NCBI RefSeq assembly: GCF_963678635.1
Contig: NC_087066.1
Location: forward strand, 12,198,517 to 12,262,516
Origin: Symsagittifera roscoffensis
Lineage: Eukaryota > Xenacoelomorpha > Acoela > Convolutidae
Direction of reading: 5' to 3'
Length of the DNA: 64,000 nt
Each line of letters begins with the position of its first letter. Within the stretch, counting starts at the first letter, position 1. The translations under genes and the position numbers were made by a program. The notes beneath the pieces were generated by a model. It was not told where the DNA came from, did not search any database, and saw only the letters and a program-made list of their open reading frames with translations. Below, piece by piece: positions 57,519 to 64,000 of the stretch.

Positions 57519-57648
57519 CTGGGTTGTACTGTGGATAGAGCCAACTGCATTACCCGAGCGAGCCAGTATCTGTATCGCGCTCATCTTGGCACAGATCGTC
57601 CTCATCATAGGCGAAGAGCAGGGGTTTCCTGAGTCTGCCGACTTCAAG
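57519..57648 (+). CDS. M2 (pore) exon of the right-arm channel gene
   Basis: Identical in text to 53086-53215, including Pro-Glu-Arg before the pore helix and the AT in place of a GT donor at 57649. The next in-phase GT is at 57676, which would add nine residues between loop and M3. Confidence 0.8.
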
Positions 57649-59028
57649 ATACAATGCAAACAGTTTACAACATCGGTCTGGCATCCATACACAAATTTTA
57701 CTGGTCATACATTTCTTTACCTTATGTCTATGAAAACTTTTAATTATCAATTTACTTACAAGGGATTTAATTGACTAGCACTTTTTGGGATTAAGGAAAA
57801 TTTCCAATCAAAAACTCAAAAAACAAAAAACGATAAACCTTACATTTTGTGTCGCAAAAATGCTTCCCCCCTTAAACAACCAATTCTAAATAAAAAAAAA
57901 CTTGTATGCATGTCCAGACGCTCAAAAACTATTCTAATTTTTTTTTTTCAAATAAGATTTATTATGAATGAGCCATTCATCAATTTAAAAATTACGCATA
58001 ATTTACGATTGGCGTCCGATCCAAATTTTAAAATAGTTTATAAACCAGCCGAAGTTAGATCCAGCTACCATATAAAGCACCCTAAAATACTTTATACTTA
58101 AGAAATTCTAAAGAAATTTTTGACTGGCTTACGTAATCTGGGAATTTTTCGGCTGATTTATGAATGGATTGGTTGTATTTCATAGCATAGGCTTCGAATG
58201 AACTTTTGAATGTCGTTTTAACTGCTGAGTTTTTCTGTATTTAGAAAACAATCACAAAAAAAATTTAAAAAACGAAAATCTGCAATTGAAAATGGAAAAT
58301 TTTCATTCAGGGAACCCAAAATTAGAAAAAAATATGCAGGTCAAAATTTTTTTAAATTTTCTTAACGGTTCTTAACGATGGTTGAAAGACCAGCTTGTTT
58401 TCGCCAATCCGGACAAGTGCAAATCTTTACTTGAAATTTTCTTCGTTTTATACATTGTTTTTGGTTATTAAACAATGGTTCTGACAACGATAAAGTAGTC
58501 CTGACTATCCTAAGAATTTCCTCCTGTTCTTGAACAGGAAACTGTTACTATATAATTTTATCCGAAGCCCCGGTCTTCCCCCATTTTTTATTATAAAAGG
58601 CTGCAAGCTTTTGCTCCTGAATTCCAACAATAATGTATTCGAACTAAAATTTATTCAAGTTAACTGATTGGAAAAACTAAGCGGCTTATGGCATGAATAA
58701 CATGTCAAAAATCAAAGAAAATGTTTTTGTGACATGCTAGTTTTCACAGGTTCAAAATTTTAAATAAGTCTAGCAAAAATTTGAATTCACATGGGTTTTT
58801 TTTTGCTGAAATTTCAAAATATTAGTGGAAACTACTTTCAGTTCTATGAAACTACCAATTAATTGCCGAAACGTTGTTTTTTCAGCGCCATTTTGTTGCT
58901 ACTTCAGGAATAGCAATTGCCATATAGAAAGAAACAAATGCTATCTCAAAGTAGCTGTTTTTGAACTTTGACACCGCTGATTTTCTCAGGATATTGTTCC
59001 TGGCTACTTGAAACTAACCCAATTTTAG

Positions 59029-59205
59029 ATCATTGATGCTTATCTGATATGGAACTTCTTGATGAATGTGGCTTCTTTGGTCGAGACACTAATCGCTTCT
59101 TGCGCAGCGTAAAAAATGATATCAAAGAAAAATCAGGAAGCAATTAAGCTGAAGGCATTAAAGAATGATGAAGACGACGGAGCATCAGTTGTTAAGCCGA
59201 AGGAT
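59029..59205 (+). pseudogene. M3 exon of the right-arm channel gene with TAA
   Basis: Same 59-codon exon as in the left arm, acceptor 'CAATTTTAG' and donor GAT|GTGAGT, but codon 28 is TAA (59110-59112) through an A-to-T change. Another difference is Gly for Glu before 'ASVVKPKD'. Confidence 0.85.
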
Positions 59206-60027
59206 GTGAGTATTTTTCTAACCGTTAGCTCCAAATCGACATTGTTGGTTGTTCAAAAATGATATTGGAATGGAGCTATGTGAAAATAAACATCAATTAA
59301 GCTGAATTATTAAACCCGTGAAATCATTTCTCAACGGCAGAGAGGTTTCATCGAATATAACCGATATCGTGAATTTTCCAGTCTCTGCATAAAATTCCAA
59401 AATATTTGATTATAATGGATTAATAATTGATAACAAAATATATTATGTAGGACACAATTTAATTCATTATAATGGATTGTTCTTATGTATTATGATGGGT
59501 TATAATAGATTAAATTAGATTACAATAGATTTTTATGAGTAAGAGCCTACAATTCTCAACAATTTGAAAATCAATTTGCAACTGTGGTGTAAAAAGTGGT
59601 GTTGGCTTCTGCTTGTCTTTTTTCACTAACTTCATCCCCCTCCCCATAAATCTCTACACTTCTCCCACCATTCTTACTTCCTTACAACCACCTCCCCTTC
59701 CTACCACATACCCTTACTCACATTACTTAGGTTTAGAAATCGAGTAGGCGATAAATATTGCAGAAGAAGCTAAAAGATTGCAGAAATTTCGGACGAAATT
59801 CATAAATATTACAATCTATTACAATCCATTATAACGCGTTTCGATTATAATGACAACTTTTCTTAGTATGAAAATCAATATTAATCGATTATTATCCATG
59901 AAACCTCACTGCTGGCTCTAGGCTCAATTTCCAAGAAATGCTTTCAATGATAACTAACAACTCCATTTGCTTTAGGTAAGGCAAAAAAATTAAGTTGTAA
60001 CTGACTCAACTCGGAGTTTTGTTTTAG

Positions 60028-60282
60028 GAGACGTCTAATGACCTTGATTGCAGCAAATCACAGCCCTCAAAAGAGCCCTCAGCTTCAATTGATATTGAAG
60101 TAGCTGGTCTGAAAAATAACTCTGATCTGATATTGACTGTGGATGTTGGCCTCGACAGAATCAGCAGAATAATTTTTCCAATTTCTTTTGTAGCCTGGAA
60201 TGTTTTGTTCTTTATTCTATCAAAGCACTTCTCAGATAAAGCGTACAACGAAAGTGATCCACAGCCAAATTTCAGTGATTAG
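60028..60282 (+). CDS. M4 exon of the right-arm channel gene
   Basis: 84 codons and TAG, starting 'ETSNDLDCSKSQPSKEPS' after acceptor 'TTTTAG'. M4 contains 'LDRISRIIFPISFVAWN'. The frame remains open although it lies behind the upstream stop, which suggests that the stop is recent. Confidence 0.8.
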   Translation, partial: ETSNDLDCSKSQPSKEPSASIDIEVAGLKNNSDLILTVDVGLDRISRIIFPISFVAWNVLFFILSKHFSDKAYNESDPQPNFSD

Positions 60283-60505
60283 TTGAGTAAATTGTGAAAA
60301 AAAGTTTGAGATAGAAGTGCAGATTACATTTATATCTGCTCCGTTTCCTCCATTTCTTCGTCTCCCACTACACACCTGCAAACCTTATTTTCTAAAAATA
60401 CTGTTTACATCATAAAACTTTTGCTTATGCGAGGCGCAGGGGTATTGACCCTTAAAATTATTACAGGGTCGATTCAGAATTTCAACATTCAGAAGATCAA
60501 ATTTG

Positions 60506-60711
60506 GGCTCTTTTCCAGTTTCCCCCCTTTCAAATTTAATTTTGAAAAGTCTATTTAACGTTGTCATAATGCAAGGAAATTTGACGTGGTGATCAAATCG
60601 ACAACTTTAAACAGATTTGTTCTTCATACTTTACAGCGTAACATTTAGCCGTAATCACACGTAAAATAAACATAAAACTCGGTGTTTTGAAAGGGGGCCT
60701 GGAAAAAAGCC
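60506..60711 (-). mobile_element. A-type transposon in the right arm
   Basis: Inverted counterpart of 50011-50202, flanked by CAAATTTG and CAAACTCG. Ends 'GGCTCTTTTCCAGTTTCCCC' and '...GGCCTGGAAAAAAGCC'. Confidence 0.9.
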
Positions 60712-62032
60712 CAAACTCGAAACTCGGAGCATGATGGGTTTCGTATCGAATTTTTAACTTAAACTTTACTTTTGCGCATTGCTCACTCCTGGAAGAAGCT
60801 GCGATGTCTCAAGAAACATAGCCTTTTTAAGTATTCCAATTGTTTATTATGTTGTACTGGACAATTCAATGTCCTGGGTGGATTTTAACTTCTCATCCAA
60901 AATGGTGTACCTTTATCTCTTTTTTTATTGAATATGATTTTTCTTGGTAATTTAGCATATGCACAAATCTTTGCTCAGTTTTGGAAGAAACAATTATGAG
61001 AAATTAATGAAAATGGGGTCAAGCTGCTTTAAAATGACATAAAAACTTTAGTTGAAAAATCTACTCAAAAAATAGGGCCAATTTATGAACCATTCAATTG
61101 TTTAAAACAAGTCACTGCTGTACCCCTGGTTAAAAGTAACTCAAAATTTTTGTATTTTATTTAGACTGTCATTTGCCATGCTCTGAAACCTCAAATTCTG
61201 GCAAACTGTCTTTTTAATTACATTGGTATGTCAAGCAGTGTAATCATTAGAAAAATACGAGGTTTCGGTGCAACAAGTTATCAAAAACTCAAATCTATTC
61301 AAACTAATTTTCTTTTGAAACGGCTATCTTTTATACTCCCACTAGTCAATCAGCAAATTGACTTAATTGCAATAATCTTGCGAACATAAAAAAATTTCTA
61401 ATCACGACTGAAAAACTGTTAATTGGTTTTGCGAGTTGAATGTTCTTGTGAGCTTCTTTTGCCTTATCGAGTCGCAGCCTCAAAAACAAAAATTTCTCAA
61501 GATGATTTTTAAATGCCAACAAAAATAACCACACTCAGTAAAAAGATCATTTAAACTACAAATTATAAGAGTTGAGTTTAAATGTTTAAACTATTTTTAG
61601 ACCATTAGCCTTACATTATTTCTCATGAAAACAATAGTGTACAATCGAATTTAATTGATTTTAATTTGTAATGAATCGGTTAAAAGCAGTTTTTACGCTT
61701 GCGATAAGCAAGCGTTATCAAACTGGATTATACCCTTTTTTTCTTGTTAACAACTACTTTAACAAAATCACTTGAATCATTTCTGCAAGCATGCAGCAAC
61801 CAAACAGGCTCAGTTTATTGAAAATTCAATATTAGCTACCGGCTGAGTACTATGGTAGTTTCATGGTGGACTTGAAACTTTTAAAAGTTTTTAAATGTAA
61901 GATTTTTTTCGGCTCAGCTGGTGTCTGCTCAAAGATTGTCGGCCTTGTCCAAATGTGCCGACAAAATTTATGTAACAGGTATTTGTACGCGGAATCCACG
62001 GAAGTTTTGTGAGTGGAATCCACTTACATTTT

Positions 62033-62352
62033 TATGCTCGCTCAATCTCCGTAAGTTGGTAAAAAACTTTGAAGTCGAATGCTTTGAATTATAAAGAGTA
62101 TTTATCGGCAAAAACTATCGGAAACTCAATAATTTATCATATTTTTGGTCGAGCATAACATCATATAACATCAATTTTCAACTGCCTGTTTTTGGTACGA
62201 ATCGGCGCAAGCTAGCCACAAGAACCGGTCGGTAATGTCCTTGAGACAAATTGCTCTTTTTGGCGGTCAGTCTTAATCAAGGCTGAACCGAATTTAGCAC
62301 CAAAAAACAGTTAAAATATGATATAACCCCCGTTTTTAGTATATTAATACAT
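62033..62352. other. No gene recognised
   Basis: Spacer between the inverted duplication and the tRNA-like sequence; it may include part of the LTR of the neighbouring BEL/Pao element, which I cannot delimit from one end. Confidence 0.4.
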
Positions 62353-62429
62353 GGGCAGGTGGGGGACTCGAACCTACGTCAACTGTTATGTTACGTTGCT
62401 TTGTCTTAGTCCACTTGGCCAACTGTGCT
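62353..62429 (-). tRNA. tRNA-like sequence or tRNA-derived SINE head
   Basis: On the minus strand 'TGGCCAAGTGGA' (62421-62410) fits the polymerase III A box and 'GGTTCGAGTCC' (62374-62364) is a perfect B box, 35 bases apart. The acceptor stem does not pair well, the T stem has mismatches, and the anticodon arm forms only four pairs, so it is a decayed tRNA gene or a SINE head and not a working tRNA. No anticodon can be assigned. It lies about 50 bases past the end of the BEL/Pao frame. Confidence 0.45.
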
Positions 62430-62475
62430 TATTTTGTATGCATCTATACTCTTGTTTTATATGCATCTTTACTCA

Positions 62476-62870
62476 TTATTTGCATTGCAACATCCTCCCC
62501 CCTGAAGAAGGAGGAACAGGAGCGAGCTTAACGGTCGTCCGCGTGACTTCACAGGTTGCGGTCCTGACAAGGGCGGATCGGGCGCAACCATCCTGTTCGT
62601 AGTTTAGCTTGACGATTCGGGCGAGAGGGTAGTACCCACGCGGACTGTCTGGCTCAATCACCCACACGAGGTCGCCTGTTTTACGTGTGAAGTCAGAATG
62701 AGTGTGCCACTTGACGCGTTCATACAGCGAGGGAACATATTCTCGAAGCCAACGAGACCAAGTCGCGTTAGCATATGACTGCGCTCGCACGTACCTTTTC
62801 TTGTGATCGAAGTGCTCCCCGGGTAAAAGCGAAGGAAAGCTTGTGGCATGTTGTCCAAGCAAAAAATGGT
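62476..62870 (-). pseudogene. BEL/Pao DUF5641 domain (third element)
   Basis: The frame 62862-62476 reads 'LGQHATSFPSLLPGEHFDHK', 'WLREYVPSLYERVKWHTHSD', 'TGDLVWVIEPDSPRGYYPLA' and 'LNYEQDGCARSALVRTATCE', a complete DUF5641 domain ending the BEL/Pao polyprotein. It is one frame away from the preceding part (62768-63022), with the shift at about 62870. The domain is better preserved than those at 18 and 25 kb, so this element is younger. Confidence 0.85.
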
Positions 62871-63993
62871 TTGGGGGTTAACGCTTCTAACTCACGTGAA
62901 TCAGTACTAACGGGAGTGATTGGCCTCGAATTCAAAGCCTGCTCAACTAAGCAGAGTGTTGTTCCTAACACCTCTTCAGTGACTCGCCTACTGCCTAGGA
63001 TATCGTACAGCACGCGCTTCACGCTTCGGACGAGGCGTTCCCAGGAGCCGCCATGATGGGGTGCGCCTGGCGGGTTAAATTTTCAAGTAACACCTTTGTG
63101 TGCAAAAGGGTCGGAGCCATGCCATTCCAGCTATTGATGCAGGCAAGTAATTCCTTTTCCGCACCAACGAAGTTCGTGCCGTTATCCGACCAGATTGTGC
63201 TTGGCGTACCACGACGCGCAATGAACCGTTCAATGCCCATGACACAAAAACTGGTGACCAGAGATGGCACAATCTCAAGGTGTACAGCCCTGGTGGTGAG
63301 GCAAGTAAGAAGAACCGGAACGTAAAGCGGTCCAAAGTAATCCACATCCGTATGATTGAAGGGTGGTTGCTCGTATCCGAGACGTTCGACAGGTAAATCT
63401 GACATAATAGGCTGGATGGTACTTGCTTTGCGCTTACGGCATGTTACACATTGATTTTCGATAGACCGAAGTAGTCGCCGCAACCCAAGTATTGCATATA
63501 TCATATTTAAAACGGAGCGCATGTAATCTAAACCTTGATGGAAATGCTTGTGGTGGAGGCTGCGGGCCAACAAACGAACTAGGGTATGTCGGGCTTCGAG
63601 TATTATTGGGTGCTTAGTATCAAACTCGGTATTCACTAAGCGCACAATCCGTCCGGTGGAACGAATGATACCAGCGGGACCGATAAATGGCGAGTATGTG
63701 GCAATTTTACTACTATTTTTAATAGGTTTGCCAGCGGTGAGTGTTTTCATGTCAACGGGGAAGAATTCCATCTGAGCAAGTTGAATCAATTTGTTTTCTG
63801 CAATGTCAAGTTCAGTGGGGTCGGTGATTCGTAAGTCCTTACCACAAAAATGCTTATGTGAAGGCAGCTTCCTCAACATAAAAGCGACTACTCTTTTATA
63901 TCTTGTAAAGGAACTGAACCTTTCCCAATTGAACCCGTGTTTGGGATGTTTGATGGATGTGACATCGGTGACGAAGGAAGATGATGTCTCCAA
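62870..63993 (-). pseudogene. BEL/Pao integrase (third element), frameshifted
   Basis: The 324-codon frame 63993-63019 holds the integrase. First comes 'YSPFIGPAGIIRSTGRIV', then the zinc-binding domain with 'HHKHFHQG' and 'CVTCRKRKA', then the core with the first Asp in 'DVDYFGPLYV' and the second in 'WSDNGTNFVGAEKEL'. The third catalytic residue, Glu in 'SWERLVRSVKR', lies in another frame after a shift at about 63080 in an A/T run, and a second shift follows near 62870. RNase H and reverse transcriptase should lie beyond the window's right edge. Two small shifts in an otherwise clean copy mean recent decay or assembly errors. Confidence 0.88.
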
Positions 63994-64000
63994 GCAATTA

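Larger units (their letters stand above)
55141..60282 (+). pseudogene. Cys-loop ligand-gated ion channel subunit, right-arm copy, with premature stop
   Basis: Four plus-strand exons (55141-55242, 57519-57648, 59029-59205, 60028-60282) encode M1 to M4 of a pentameric ligand-gated channel; introns are 2276, 1380 and 822 bp. Phases agree at each join: exon one leaves AG, exon two starts with C to give Ser, and the next two joins are in phase 0. The M1-M2 text across the first join has the family pattern P-S-x-x-L-x-x-L-S-W-x-x-x-W-I. A TAA at 59110-59112, just after M3, would remove the cytoplasmic loop and M4, so this copy is probably not functional unless the stop is an assembly error. The ligand-binding exons are missing at the gap. 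Confidence 0.75.
55794..62032 (-). repeat. Right arm of the inverted duplication
   Basis: Reverse complement of 48789-54940. The outer end (61915-62032) consists of the 'GGAATCC' dispersed repeat ('gccgacaaaatttatgtaac', 'gcggaatccacgg'). An extra segment of about 110 bases at 61567-61676 is missing from the left arm. Beyond 62032 the sequences on the two sides differ. Confidence 0.97.

Noticed and set aside
62351-63775. Plus-strand frames at 62351, 62775, 63053 and 63548
   Set aside because: Antisense shadows of the BEL/Pao integrase and DUF5641 on the minus strand.

Overview
The window is AT-rich, gene-poor animal DNA. It contains split exons with GT..AG introns, BEL/Pao and LINE retroelement remains, miniature inverted-repeat transposons and a large satellite array. 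No bacterial gene organisation is visible. The best protein evidence is a Cys-loop ligand-gated ion channel of the invertebrate GABA/glycine/glutamate-gated type, which makes an invertebrate such as a nematode or other ecdysozoan most likely; the species cannot be fixed from the sequence. Two 200-base N gaps (26629-26828 and 54941-55140) mark scaffold joins.

Layout. 0-5.8 kb: a decayed LINE (endonuclease and reverse transcriptase) whose 3' part is repeated in tandem with steps of 556, 556 and 1159 bp. 5.8-12.3 kb: sparse DNA with a possible integrase fragment, a 21-bp minisatellite and a short terminal exon on the minus strand (12071-12241). 12.3-25.5 kb: two tandem, near-identical copies of a broken BEL/Pao element, duplicated together with a flanking miniature transposon. 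27.3-29.5 kb: a second, more diverged BEL/Pao relic. 30-31.7 kb: clustered short repeats. 33.5-40.9 kb: a 194-bp satellite array with 37 complete monomers. 43.8 kb: a second exon related to the one at 12 kb. 44-47 kb: a cluster of miniature transposons, one nested in another. 48.8-62.0 kb: an inverted duplication with arms of about 6.2 kb. 62.5-64 kb: the 3' end of a third BEL/Pao element on the minus strand, with a tRNA-like sequence next to it.

The most interesting object is the inverted duplication. Each arm carries the same ion-channel gene in exons for transmembrane segments M2, M3 and M4, and one M1 exon lies just right of the central gap. Reading phases agree across all exons. The right-arm copy has a stop codon just after M3; the left-arm copy is open. 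The pore entrance reads Pro-Glu-Arg where anion channels of this clade read Pro-Ala-Arg, which suggests cation selectivity. The gap sits at the centre of symmetry, so the structure may be a real pair of divergently transcribed genes or two haplotypes wrongly joined head to head.

Several miniature transposon families share ends starting GGCTCTTTT and are flanked by 8-bp target duplications, some perfect. This points to one mobilising transposase source of hAT-like type, which is not present in the window.
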